Of a stretch of DNA of 64,000 nucleotides, positions 31,734-41,699 are shown one piece after another. Under the pieces are notes generated by a model, which searched no databases, was not told the DNA's origin, and worked only from the letters and a program-made list of their open reading frames with translations. The position numbers and the translations under genes are program-made. This stretch comes from Amphiplicatus metriothermophilus (GTDB lineage Bacteria > Pseudomonadota > Alphaproteobacteria > Caulobacterales > Parvularculaceae): contig NZ_FZQA01000005.1 in NCBI RefSeq assembly GCF_900199215.1, positions 124,001 to 188,000 of the forward strand, written 5' to 3'. How positions within the stretch are numbered: the stretch's first letter is position 1; each line of letters starts with the position of its first letter.

Positions 31734-33574
31734 CAGACGGTCTCGAAGAATGCTGCATCGGGATTTTCGAGGGTGGGTACCACGAGGGAACGATCGAGAT
31801 GGCGGTTTCCCCGCTCACAGGATGTTTCCGAGACGAATGAACAGGCGTGACATGCTGCCCCGTGAAGTGACTGGTCCTTGCTCGGATCGTGTTCTGCGCA
31901 GAGTGGATCGGAGGCACATATGTGGGCGCGATCCAGCGCTTGGCGCAGAAGTCGGCCGAGATTTTCTGGCTTCCCGAGTTCCACGAGCCCGCCCAGAGTT
32001 CCATCGGAATCTGCTGCAGCCGTGTAGATGAGAAATCCGGCTTGATCCCTGCCGTCCTCGACGTCTGCATATATACGCTCACGAATACTCGCGGCGTTGT
32101 AGCCGCACTCCAGGGCCAGTTCCCGGATCAGCATGTGCGCAAGAGTGTGTAGCATGACATAACGGACGCCCGGGTAACCTTGGTTGGGGTCCAGGTTCCT
32201 CTTGTGACGCCATCCGCGGTGGCCTTGTCGTAGCCGCGAGTCGAGAGCCTTCACGGGATCTTTATCCGCCCAAGCCTTCAATGCATCTGCATCGAAGCGA
32301 ATGAAAATGCCTTCACCGTGAACCTGAGTGGCCGGCACCCAGTTCGGTGCTGCGCGTGCGAGCGGGGCCCGTGGGGCCGCATCATCTCCCGTGCCTTCGT
32401 CAGGAGACTCGACTCGTGTGAATCCGAGGAGGGCATTTACCTCACGAAGCCGTTCCAGCAGCAGAACACGTATGATTGACGAACCGAAGCCCGAGGGAAT
32501 ACCGACCTTTTTGCTCATGAAATGCGGATAGTCGGTGGGCGGGTTTTCGGCCGTAAGCACATCCCATTCCGGCCCTTTGAGGTCGCTCTGTTCGACGCCC
32601 GATCCGCCATTGCGATGGGTTTCGATTGCGGACCAAATCTGCTCGTCAGTGAACTGCTCGATGCCAGGCAGCTGAGCCGTCTTCTTCAAGGTCTTGACGA
32701 CGAACGCCACTTCCGCTGCCGAAGTGACATCTTCAAAGAATGTCCAGCCATCCGCGACCAGTTGCGCCAGAGGGCTTCCCACTTGTGGAATGGCGAGAAC
32801 CGAGAGTGTGACCGGGAACCAGCTATTGGTTGCGCCGAGGAGAATTGCGCGAGGTTCCTCGCTGCAATCGTCCTCGAAGCGATCCACGTGCGGATGTCGA
32901 CCTCGGCAGGCTGGAAGGTTGTCTCGACCTGCCTGACCAAAGGCCTGCGCCATGTTCTTTGACGCGCCGCAGCCATCGCATTTGACCCACAGGTTCTCGG
33001 TTTGAAGTGATGCGCCGCTCTCGAAGAACCTCAGCGTCGCACGACAGGTGCTAGGCCCACCGTGAACGAACCAGTGCCAGGCAAAGTCGTCCAGGTGGCC
33101 AGCCCGACACGCCATGAGAAAGCGTGCCGGGACGGCATCGGCATCCCTGGCCCTTTGATCATTATTCGATCCACGACAGCCCTCATGGACGAAACGCGTC
33201 AGCTCGGGGCGATATCTGTTTTCCTTCAGCTTGAACAAGCCGGCGTCATAGGGTGATAGAAGACCGCATTTGACGCAGCGCAGCCACCGCGGGAAGGGCT
33301 TAACGGGCACGCCGATCAGCGCGGCGGCCGAAAATGGGTCTGCGATTTCCCTCTCGCCCACGGGCGGCATTCGCAATGATTCGACTTGAGGTCCGAGCAC
33401 GCCCCGGACGTTGGCGAGCAACCGTGCCTCTTGTATCGGCTGACACCTGCCTTTTTCCCAGCGGTCGATCCCCATCGTGACCACCGACATGTTCGGGAGG
33501 TCGATCAAGGCGCCCGGGCCGTAGGTCCAAAGCAACTGGCTCGGTCGAATTTCTCCTACGGGTGTCCTGCTCAT
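31733..33574 (-). CDS. drmB: DISARM protein DrmB (DUF1998)
   Basis: 613 residues from the ATG whose first base is 33574, overlapping the drmA stop as ATGA; a longer frame to 33613 is less likely. It opens MSRTPVGEIRPSQLLWTYGPGALIDLPN, the conserved DrmB N-terminus. Cys pairs (CVKCGLLS; CDGCGASK) look zinc-binding. The C-terminal part is DUF1998: HTLAHMLIRELALECGYNAASIRERIYAD, LIYTAAADSDGTLGGLVELG and the CHACSFVSETSCERGNRHLDR cysteine block. DrmB partners with DrmA, together forming the DISARM core that loads on foreign DNA with 5' overhangs. Confidence 0.95.
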   Translation of the reverse strand: MSRTPVGEIRPSQLLWTYGPGALIDLPNMSVVTMGIDRWEKGRCQPIQEARLLANVRGVLGPQVESLRMPPVGEREIADPFSAAALIGVPVKPFPRWLRCVKCGLLSPYDAGLFKLKENRYRPELTRFVHEGCRGSNNDQRARDADAVPARFLMACRAGHLDDFAWHWFVHGGPSTCRATLRFFESGASLQTENLWVKCDGCGASKNMAQAFGQAGRDNLPACRGRHPHVDRFEDDCSEEPRAILLGATNSWFPVTLSVLAIPQVGSPLAQLVADGWTFFEDVTSAAEVAFVVKTLKKTAQLPGIEQFTDEQIWSAIETHRNGGSGVEQSDLKGPEWDVLTAENPPTDYPHFMSKKVGIPSGFGSSIIRVLLLERLREVNALLGFTRVESPDEGTGDDAAPRAPLARAAPNWVPATQVHGEGIFIRFDADALKAWADKDPVKALDSRLRQGHRGWRHKRNLDPNQGYPGVRYVMLHTLAHMLIRELALECGYNAASIRERIYADVEDGRDQAGFLIYTAAADSDGTLGGLVELGKPENLGRLLRQALDRAHICASDPLCAEHDPSKDQSLHGAACHACSFVSETSCERGNRHLDRSLVVPTLENPDAAFFETV

Positions 33575-36500
33575 TGCTGATCCTCCTGGGGCTGCGTCAC
33601 CCGTGGTCTCCAAGTCGGATCACTCGTCGAACGGTCGTCCTCCATCACGAGCCTGACACCAGGCTCGACTTCGCGCATGGACATCGGGACCGTCCAGTCG
33701 GTCCAAGGCTTGATGCCCGGCGCCGAAAGCAGCGGATAGGCGGTAGGTCCTGCGCCGTGCTTCTGGTAGACGAGCGTGCGGCCCCCTACGCCCGCTTCAT
33801 TGGCCCAATCGTCAGCGCGGCTCTTCATCTCGGCTTCGGTCTGGGTCTTCTTCCCCGAGTCTTCCGTGACTTCCCAGGTGCGAGCGGCGATGGCGCCTAT
33901 CGTATCCAACATCTCTTTGCGGCTCGGACTGTTCATAGCGCCAGCGCCGTCATTTGCCGCGAAGGGATCGTAGGAGTGACGCATGATGGAGAGCATCGCG
34001 CCGGTGAGCCCTCGGTCCAACGCCCGTGGCGAGAACGGAGTGACGGATTGAGCTTCGACGTGCTGATAGAAGGTCGCGTGGTAATGCTCGAAGGTCTCGT
34101 AATGCGACAAGTCCCGAGGCCGCGCCCAGGTCAGCACAGTGGCCACCAGTCCTGGCGGCGTTCGGCCCACACGGCTGGTCGCCTGGATGTACTCGGCCGT
34201 TCCCTTGGGTTGGCCGTTTACGACCATCACTCCGAGACGATTCACGTCGACACCGACCGACAGCATGTTCGTCGCGAGAACGGCATCGATCGGCCGGGCC
34301 TCCCCTGGCTTCCTGTTGGTCACCCATTTGCCTAGTGCCGGGTCGAAGGTGCCATCGAAAGGAACCTCGAGCTGATCGAGGTATCTCGGGATGTCCTGAC
34401 TGGAGACCCGCGATGTCAGTTCGCTGATTTCCTCGACCCGCCGCTGCGCGAGCCCCGGTCGGTCCACCAGGCTCATATCGACACGGAAGGAACGCGTTTG
34501 GACGTCGTCTTCGGCCAGACGCTTCATCCCTCCGAGTTCTCGCAGCGAGTTGAAGTAGCCGACGAGGGTCATATAGGGGTCGGCCACCGGGCCGAACCGA
34601 TCGAACAGTGCCTGGGCGGCGGTGAGGAACGCCGTATAGGTCCTGATCAGCACTGCAGGACGAGAGCTGCCGGGAGCGCAGATTCCCATGTACCGTCGGC
34701 CGGGTTTCTCGCGGATGGGTCTCTGGACCGAGAAGAAATTGTCTTCGACGTCCAGGCCGGAAGGCGGAAACACGGAAATGCGGCGCATGAAAACGTTGCG
34801 CACCTGGTCGTCGGCTCGCCGCACGGTCGCGGTGGAAGCCACGACCTTGGGACGAACCTTTTCGTCGCCCAGACCCCAGCTGCTCAGCTCGTCGACGGCC
34901 GTTTCGTAAAGACCCACCATGGTGCCCAACGGACCGCTGATGAGGTGGAACTCGTCCTGGATGATCAAGTCTGGTGGTCGAATTGCGCGAACCGGCTTCA
35001 CACTGGCGGCCGGATATGCCCCCCTCGCTCGGTGCCCCGTGCCGCAGTCGTGACTCGGCCAGAGCAAACCATGGCGTCCGCATTCCTGCTCGACGCGGCC
35101 GAAAAGGTTCCGAACCTCGGGACGCCACGCCATCATCGCGAACTTGTCGACGGTTGCGATCATCATCGTCGGCGGGCGGTGATAGATTTCCTCATCGACG
35201 ACTTTCACGGGAAGCCCCGGGTGAGGCTGCCCAGTGGATTTCGCCTTCGAGAAATCGCAGCCGCCCAGCTTGTCGCCGCAGTGGATCAGCGTTCGGCCGG
35301 CGATCCTGTCGACCTCGATGTCGCGGCCACCGGAGATCTCCGAACCGCACCAAGGGCAGCTGGTCAGCTGTGCAGGCGATGCAATGCCTGCCTTGTTGCG
35401 ATCGTTGTTTCGAATGGCCTCGACAGCCTGGTGAGACGCTTCGGTCGTGCCCGGTGTCACGCGATTGCCGACCCAGAGACCGAGCGTGAAAGGTTCCTTG
35501 CCCCAGGTCTTGTCGTCTGCACGACGGATGACCTCCATCGCGCAGAGCAGCGTCGTCGCCCTCTGGAACTGCTGAAGAGTAAGCAGTCGCAGCGTGTAGC
35601 GCATGATGACGGCGAGACCGCGTGATGCGTCGAGGCCGCCGAGATCATTCTTCAGTCGGCGCATGGCCATGGCGAAGGCCGCCACACCGAGATAGGCCTC
35701 GGTCTTGCCACCACCCGTCGGGAACCAGAGGAGATCGGCGAACGCCTCGACCGGCTTCGTCCGGTCCGGGTGTGTCGGATCGGCGAGCGACGGGATCGAC
35801 AGGAGCAGGAACGCAAGCTGGAACGGGCGCCACGATCTGTTCTTCGGCACGTCCAAAGTGGTCACGTCGACGGCTTCGTTCCGTCTGCGCTTCAGAGCGT
35901 AGATGCTTCGGACACGCTGCATCGCCATGGACCGGTTGGCAAAGCGGAACGCCTCCATCGCTTTCGGGTCGGCGAAGAGAGTGTCCATGCCCTCTCGGAG
36001 GCGGCGCAGGATCTCCTCGCAGCGCTGAATGACGTCCTTGCCCGGATCATCGAAGCCGGCGATCTCCGACCCCAGCCGGGTTTTCTGTTCGCCGATCCAA
36101 ACGGCGTAATCGTCGACGAGGCACGAGAGAGCGTCGCGCAGCGCGTCTGGCGCCATCTCCGCCAGCCGCGTCATGTCGAGCCAGCCCTCGTCGACCATGC
36201 GCCGCATGGCAGGGCGGTCCCTGGGATCGAGGCCGGGCGTTTCGGTGACGGCGACTTCGTAGCGCGGGATGATCTCGGTTCTGACGCGATGGGCCTTCGT
36301 AGGGTCCTTGGGCGTCGTATCGGCGTGAACGGACACCCCGTGTCCGACCGCGAACTCCAGCCTGTTGCGATAGATGAGCGCGAGACGGTCGCGTTCCGGG
36401 TCGTCGACGACCACTTCGTTGGAGGGGCGACGCAGAAAAACCGACCTGTCCCCGTGATCTTCGGGGGCCTCTACGGTGATCTCCGGCTGGAACAGCCAGG

Positions 36501-37560
36501 CGCGGTCCTTGTTGTCTTCGGGTTCCAACTGCCCGTTGACGAGGAACAAAGTGACCAGGCGCTCCCCTTTGTTGTTCGTCCGAACCGTCCCCTGCAGGCG
36601 GACGTCCGGTTGATCGGGGTCTGGAGTGGACGGCTTGATCGGCCCGTCGACGAGCGGAACCGTGACGACGCCACCACACGGGATGCGCTGCCAGACCCTG
36701 ACCTTCACCTCCTCCTGGTGACCGGTCTGGCGATTCTTTCGCGTCTTGACGATGTCGTGTTCATCGTTCGGGACCCGCTCGTAGCGTCCCCACCGTGCAT
36801 CGACGGCCAGCTTCCCGACATCGGGCGCCACGCAGAAGGTAAGGCCCATGCTGGAGGGAACCAGCGACTGGTTGTTCGTCGTGTCGATCTCGTCGAGCGC
36901 GTCGTCTTCGGGCTCCACTCGGCCCGATGCACTGGCGAACTCGGCGCCGGGCTCGTGGAGTGGCGCCGTCCGTTCGTCCTCGAGGTCGCCAGCCTCCTCG
37001 GCTGCGGAAGCTGGTTCGACCCCGGCCGCATGGTCGTCATCCGGCCGGCGCGGCGCCAGCTTGCCGACGAGGTAGCGATCGCGGACGCTCATGTCCTTGA
37101 TCAGCTCATGGGGGCCACCGGCGGGGCCGAGCAGATCGTCACGCACCGCGAGTTCCAGGAGATCGCGGGTGTAGACGACATCGTCGATCCGAGGCACTGC
37201 GGCGGGGTCAGGAACACCGAGCGGCGGCAGGATGCGGAGGAATTCGTCCCATGGTAGCCGCGCGGCTGGTCCAGTCGGCGCGGTTAGGCCGAGGGCCGCG
37301 AGCGGCACGGATGGATCCACGGCGTGCCAATGGTCAAAATGGATCGTGGCGCCGTCGAGGTCCGAGCGAATGCGAAGGATACGACCCACCTCAGCGACGT
37401 TGCCGTCGTCGTCCAAAACGACGACCCAGTGACCCTCTTCAATTGCGCCGTGGGTGGTCGACCCGACGGCGATACGCACGGAATAGCGTGGTGAGCTAGA
37501 CGGCCGCTTGACGATCCAGGCGCTGACGGATTGCTCGGTAGTCGCGGTCAGATCGGCCAT
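33571..37560 (-). CDS. drmA: DISARM helicase DrmA
   Basis: 1329 residues from the ATG at 37560, preceded by GGGGAGCG; a TTG at 37566 overlapping the drmMI stop is an alternative. Helicase motifs: Walker A FPTGGGKTEAYLG (GGGKT near 616-620), a DEFH box in LIIQDEFHLISGP (near 869-872), STATVRRADDQ, and LATNMLSVGVDVNRLGVMVVNGQPKG...QATSRVGR in the second RecA lobe. A zinc-like site (CPWC near 735 and C..C near 761-768) lies between lobes. The length and the SF2 type with a long N-terminus fit DrmA. It is the conserved core helicase of DISARM with DrmB. Confidence 0.96.
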   Translation of the reverse strand: MADLTATTEQSVSAWIVKRPSSSPRYSVRIAVGSTTHGAIEEGHWVVVLDDDGNVAEVGRILRIRSDLDGATIHFDHWHAVDPSVPLAALGLTAPTGPAARLPWDEFLRILPPLGVPDPAAVPRIDDVVYTRDLLELAVRDDLLGPAGGPHELIKDMSVRDRYLVGKLAPRRPDDDHAAGVEPASAAEEAGDLEDERTAPLHEPGAEFASASGRVEPEDDALDEIDTTNNQSLVPSSMGLTFCVAPDVGKLAVDARWGRYERVPNDEHDIVKTRKNRQTGHQEEVKVRVWQRIPCGGVVTVPLVDGPIKPSTPDPDQPDVRLQGTVRTNNKGERLVTLFLVNGQLEPEDNKDRAWLFQPEITVEAPEDHGDRSVFLRRPSNEVVVDDPERDRLALIYRNRLEFAVGHGVSVHADTTPKDPTKAHRVRTEIIPRYEVAVTETPGLDPRDRPAMRRMVDEGWLDMTRLAEMAPDALRDALSCLVDDYAVWIGEQKTRLGSEIAGFDDPGKDVIQRCEEILRRLREGMDTLFADPKAMEAFRFANRSMAMQRVRSIYALKRRRNEAVDVTTLDVPKNRSWRPFQLAFLLLSIPSLADPTHPDRTKPVEAFADLLWFPTGGGKTEAYLGVAAFAMAMRRLKNDLGGLDASRGLAVIMRYTLRLLTLQQFQRATTLLCAMEVIRRADDKTWGKEPFTLGLWVGNRVTPGTTEASHQAVEAIRNNDRNKAGIASPAQLTSCPWCGSEISGGRDIEVDRIAGRTLIHCGDKLGGCDFSKAKSTGQPHPGLPVKVVDEEIYHRPPTMMIATVDKFAMMAWRPEVRNLFGRVEQECGRHGLLWPSHDCGTGHRARGAYPAASVKPVRAIRPPDLIIQDEFHLISGPLGTMVGLYETAVDELSSWGLGDEKVRPKVVASTATVRRADDQVRNVFMRRISVFPPSGLDVEDNFFSVQRPIREKPGRRYMGICAPGSSRPAVLIRTYTAFLTAAQALFDRFGPVADPYMTLVGYFNSLRELGGMKRLAEDDVQTRSFRVDMSLVDRPGLAQRRVEEISELTSRVSSQDIPRYLDQLEVPFDGTFDPALGKWVTNRKPGEARPIDAVLATNMLSVGVDVNRLGVMVVNGQPKGTAEYIQATSRVGRTPPGLVATVLTWARPRDLSHYETFEHYHATFYQHVEAQSVTPFSPRALDRGLTGAMLSIMRHSYDPFAANDGAGAMNSPSRKEMLDTIGAIAARTWEVTEDSGKKTQTEAEMKSRADDWANEAGVGGRTLVYQKHGAGPTAYPLLSAPGIKPWTDWTVPMSMREVEPGVRLVMEDDRSTSDPTWRPRVTQPQEDQQ

Positions 37561-37562
37561 GG

Positions 37563-40500
37563 TCAATCGCTCCCCTCAAAGGTCGTCGGAAGAATGTCTT
37601 CGAGGTCGAGTGTCAATTCGGACCCAGAAGCAGCGCGCGATCTGCGCGCGCGCGCTTTACCTGAGCCAGCCGTCCCGCCATGTAGACCCTGATCGACCTC
37701 TTCCTGGTAACGCTGACGATTCAGCTCGGCTAAGCGACGTAGAACTTCTAGACGGGCAGGCTCTGAGATCGTGAATCGAGTTCGGTCATTCTCTGGAAGG
37801 TAGGGCACCTCATGGAAACCATGACCGAGATCCAGGTCGCCCCATCCATAAGCGGCCGCAAGTGCGTGGTCGATCTCTCGCTGTATCTCACGGAGCCGGT
37901 TGATCTCCTTGGATCTGTCGGCTTCTAAGTGAACCCGGCCATACAGCTTCGTGAGGCCAATACCATGGGCAGTCATGACCTCGCGACGAGCCTGATCAAG
38001 TTCGTTGCCTAGCGCTTCCAGGGAATTCGACAGAGAGGACGTCGGAAAGGCGAACGGCTCCAGCGCATCCGTAGGCGAGTATCGCAAATCATTCTTCAAT
38101 CTTGAGGCGTGTTGCCATGCGAAGACGGCGTGGATACTGCTTTGAAGAATCGCAAGTGTAGACCCTTGATCGCTCGCAAATACGACCGTTGCATCCGAGT
38201 AGATCCAGTCTGAACACACAAAAGTAAAGGCGAGGGTCTTGCTGACCCTCGTCACGATAATCACACGCCTCAAAGCCTCCTGGTCTGCGTGCCAACCGGG
38301 CGGATGATTTTCGAAGTGGTGTCCACGGCCGATGGCATGATAGAGGGCCGGTCGCTTGTCACCATGCTGCCACCATCTTTGCGGGAGAGGACGGCGCAGC
38401 GCGTAATCTCCATTTGCCTTTCGTCTTTGTCGTTCAGGCTTGACCCTTTCTTGAATCCATTCGAACGGGAGTTCGTATTCTCGGGCTCGTTCCTCTGGCC
38501 AGTCCCAAAAGTTAATCACGTATCGGGACGGACTCTGGGTGGGACTAGAGTTCAAGTCCTGGCCGTTGAGATATGGAAACAGAACGTCCTGATTAGAGGG
38601 GTCTTCTGCCATCATTCGCGCAGCTTCTTCCTCCGTGAGAACGAACCCCATACCGACAGTTAGGGTTCCAAGAAAAGCAAGTTCTTGATTTCTCTTGAGT
38701 GGCACTTGGCTCCATTGCTCACCAGAGGTCAGGAAGGGAGAAATCTCAGTGACGGTTTCCCCAGATAGCACACGATCTCCCGTCCATGTGCCTCGATGCA
38801 CATGGACGCGGCTTGTCACCACAGCAGCCTTCCCTGGCCACGCCTCGCTTGGGTATGCCGCATAAATGACCGCTCCGTCGCGTACCAACCATTCCAGCCC
38901 GCTTTGCCGGCTATCGCCCTCAGCAATAGAATTCGTCGCCAGGAAACCACTGCCACCCTGTAGCCGAAGCATGCTCCAGGCACGACGGAAGAAGTGCACA
39001 ACGAGGTCTGCGTTTCTCCCGCTCCCAGAGTGCACTTCGACAAGGTAGTCATTGTAAGAGGCGCCAGCTGTACTCCGTATTCGCCTCCCTCCGACAAAGG
39101 GAGGGTTGCCGATGAAGGCATCGAAACCTCCATTGTCGCGGAGAAATACTTCCGGGAATTCCAGCGGCCAGTGAAAGGGCCGTCGCGGCGCTCCGTCAGG
39201 AGCATCTTTAGCCAAGTCATCTAATGCATCCCGAAGGAGCCGACCTTTGGCTGATACATCGCCGCTCGCGGCGGCGTCAGCGAATGCGGCCAACGTCTCA
39301 ATCCGAGCAGCCCGCTCTCCCGAATTCTCTTCAGCAAGGAGAACCCCGAGGAACCCGCTGGCGATCCGTGTGGGCAGCTCCAGCTCCCCACGCGACCGCG
39401 CATCGAGCGCCGTCATCGCCTCAATATCACGTATGTCGCGAATGGGGATCTCCCGCAGACGCGCGCGCAGTTCAAGAGCCTCGTTGACCGCTGACCGGAT
39501 GGTTCGACCAAACAATCGCAGCTGAGCCTTCCCTTTCGGGTTCATGTCGAGCTCGACCAACTGATCAAGATCGTGGATGCCCAGAAGGCTGTCGCCGCTA
39601 CGCAGATTGTGGTCGAGAAAGCCGAAGGGCCGCCCCTTGGACATCGTCGTCAGCCAGAGCGAGAGCTTCGCCAACTCGACAGCGAGCGGGTTCCGGTCCA
39701 CTCCATAGAGGCATCTCTCGGCGATGAGACGCCGCGCCAGGATGGCACGCTCTTCAGCATCCTGCGACAAAGTCTCGAAGCCTTCGCCATTGCCCTCCCC
39801 AAGGATGCGACCTTCGCTATCGATCTTCTTTCCGGCCGCTTCGGTGGCCGACCAGGCCTCGACCAGCCGATCGGAGAGCCAACGGCACGCCTGAACGAGG
39901 AATGCTCCGGATCCCATGGCGGGGTCGCAGATCTTCAGATCCAGCAGTTCCTCGGCGCTCTTCAGTCCCCAGTCCTCGGGCGCCTTGCCCTCGGCCGGCC
40001 CACGATAGGCAACCGGCGTCAGCGTTTCCTCGACGATCTTCTCCGTCAAGCTCTTGGGCGTGTAGTGCGTACCGCTCTCGCGCCTGTCTGTGCCGAGCAC
40101 GACGACGAAGGCGCCCTTGTGGTGGACGAGCGGATAGCCCCACGGATCCGTCCGCAGAAGGGCTGCGTAGGGCAAGATGCGATCGCGCAGACCGATGTCG
40201 CCGCGGCAAACTGTGAGGAGGCGCGCGGCGAGACGATCGTCGGCCGCCCGCTCGAGGGCGTTGCGGATCGCGGACTCCGAACGCTCGCTGCGCTCCTTCA
40301 GCAGCTCGGCGACCCTTGCCGTGCCATCAAGGCGGGCCGACTCCATCTCGCCGAGGGTCACACGCGGGCTCTTGGCCCTCGCGCCGCTATCGAGTTCGAG
40401 CGTCACGTCGTCGACGCGCTTCACCGTGCGTTCGAGGAGACCCTCGTAGACGTGGCCGATCTGCTCCACGTCGAGTGCGCGATAGGACAGCGTGCGGCCT

Positions 40501-41699
40501 TCGAAGGTCTGGATCGCTTCCAGCAGAAGAAGAACGGTGCGGTCGTCGATCGGCAGCGGTTCGGCTGGATCGCTCCGCCAGCTCGTGCCCTTCTTTCGCC
40601 CTTCGAGGAACGGATATCGATCCGGGTCGAACAGCGAACCACCGAGCGCTGGAAGGCGCAGCGTCGGATGATCGATCCCGCCGTAGACGCCGCGAAACAG
40701 GGCGAGCAACCGCGACCAGGCAGAGCGGCGACGCTCGAGGATCTCCTCGGAATCCGCGCGCAGCTGCATTCGCAGGCTGGAGATGGCGTAGAAGGAGTCG
40801 TAACGGGGATCGCCGAGCAGCAGCAGGGCGCGTTCCTCGGCCGCCAACAGGAAGACGAGCCGCATCATGACCGTCAGACCGGCCTCGTAGAGCTCTCGCG
40901 GATCGACGTCGCGCAGGAGTTCGCGATTACGATCCTGATCGGCGCGGTCGAGGGCCTGAACGAGCACTTCGACGGCGCGCCGGACCTGTTCTCCGAGCGC
41001 CTCCGTCACGTCGTCCTGGTGCTTCAAGGACCGCTCATAGAGCGCCGGCAGCTTTGCTTCTTCGGGTCCGAAGAAGCGGCGGATGCCCAGAAGGCTGACG
41101 AAGGCGCGCAGCGTTTCGGGTTCCTGGCCCCAGAGCCGCGCATACCAGCTCGCGAAGCCTGCCACGGCGCCGAGGGGCGCGTGGACGAGCATCCAGCGCT
41201 CACCATTGGTGACGATGCCAGTGGAGCATCCCGTCGCCCGGAGCAGAGCGACCATCCGGTCGGCCGGGGTGATCGCGAGGCCATCGAAACGGCGCGTCGC
41301 GTCCAGATCGGTGTCCGGCTGATAGACGTGGATGAGCAGAAGCGGGTCGTCGGAGTTCGTCGGATTCACGACGGCCAGATCGGGCGCGACCGTGACCCCG
41401 TGTTCGGGCATCGAGACAGTGAGCTGCTCAGGCAGTGTCGCGCCCTTGCGCAGCACCGTCTCATCCATTTCCAGCGCGGTGACCAGCACGTCGTCGATCC
41501 AGGCCGCGTGCAGCGCTGGAAGGTCGAGGTCGTCCATGTCGACGGCATCGCGCCATTCCTCATAGGTCCTACGAAGCCGCTGAGGCCGCCCGGAAGGCAG
41601 AGCTTCAAGGCCTTGCGGGAAGACCTCCCGCAGCACGGGCACCGCCAGAAAGGGCCCAGAGACTTCGATGAGGTTCAGCCACTCGTGATCGTTGCTCAT
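37563..41699 (-). CDS. drmMI: DISARM adenine methyltransferase DrmMI
   Basis: 1378 residues; large Eco57I/PglX-like N6-adenine methyltransferase. Motif I CDPAMGSGAF is at 591-600, motif IV GNPPFVGG with NPPF at 865-868, and THYTPKSLTEKIVEETL just upstream of motif I is typical. The N-terminal 550 residues resemble the uncharacterised part of PglX-like enzymes. In class 1 DISARM this enzyme marks host DNA as self. The start overlaps the drmD stop as ATGA (41696-41699). A 765-codon open frame on the opposite strand (39,573-41,870) is a codon-bias shadow. Confidence 0.95.
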   Translation of the reverse strand: MSNDHEWLNLIEVSGPFLAVPVLREVFPQGLEALPSGRPQRLRRTYEEWRDAVDMDDLDLPALHAAWIDDVLVTALEMDETVLRKGATLPEQLTVSMPEHGVTVAPDLAVVNPTNSDDPLLLIHVYQPDTDLDATRRFDGLAITPADRMVALLRATGCSTGIVTNGERWMLVHAPLGAVAGFASWYARLWGQEPETLRAFVSLLGIRRFFGPEEAKLPALYERSLKHQDDVTEALGEQVRRAVEVLVQALDRADQDRNRELLRDVDPRELYEAGLTVMMRLVFLLAAEERALLLLGDPRYDSFYAISSLRMQLRADSEEILERRRSAWSRLLALFRGVYGGIDHPTLRLPALGGSLFDPDRYPFLEGRKKGTSWRSDPAEPLPIDDRTVLLLLEAIQTFEGRTLSYRALDVEQIGHVYEGLLERTVKRVDDVTLELDSGARAKSPRVTLGEMESARLDGTARVAELLKERSERSESAIRNALERAADDRLAARLLTVCRGDIGLRDRILPYAALLRTDPWGYPLVHHKGAFVVVLGTDRRESGTHYTPKSLTEKIVEETLTPVAYRGPAEGKAPEDWGLKSAEELLDLKICDPAMGSGAFLVQACRWLSDRLVEAWSATEAAGKKIDSEGRILGEGNGEGFETLSQDAEERAILARRLIAERCLYGVDRNPLAVELAKLSLWLTTMSKGRPFGFLDHNLRSGDSLLGIHDLDQLVELDMNPKGKAQLRLFGRTIRSAVNEALELRARLREIPIRDIRDIEAMTALDARSRGELELPTRIASGFLGVLLAEENSGERAARIETLAAFADAAASGDVSAKGRLLRDALDDLAKDAPDGAPRRPFHWPLEFPEVFLRDNGGFDAFIGNPPFVGGRRIRSTAGASYNDYLVEVHSGSGRNADLVVHFFRRAWSMLRLQGGSGFLATNSIAEGDSRQSGLEWLVRDGAVIYAAYPSEAWPGKAAVVTSRVHVHRGTWTGDRVLSGETVTEISPFLTSGEQWSQVPLKRNQELAFLGTLTVGMGFVLTEEEAARMMAEDPSNQDVLFPYLNGQDLNSSPTQSPSRYVINFWDWPEERAREYELPFEWIQERVKPERQRRKANGDYALRRPLPQRWWQHGDKRPALYHAIGRGHHFENHPPGWHADQEALRRVIIVTRVSKTLAFTFVCSDWIYSDATVVFASDQGSTLAILQSSIHAVFAWQHASRLKNDLRYSPTDALEPFAFPTSSLSNSLEALGNELDQARREVMTAHGIGLTKLYGRVHLEADRSKEINRLREIQREIDHALAAAYGWGDLDLGHGFHEVPYLPENDRTRFTISEPARLEVLRRLAELNRQRYQEEVDQGLHGGTAGSGKARARRSRAASGSELTLDLEDILPTTFEGSD

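Noticed and set aside
35770-37257. 495-codon plus-strand open frame opposite drmA
   Set aside because: Antisense shadow; no ribosome site or motif.
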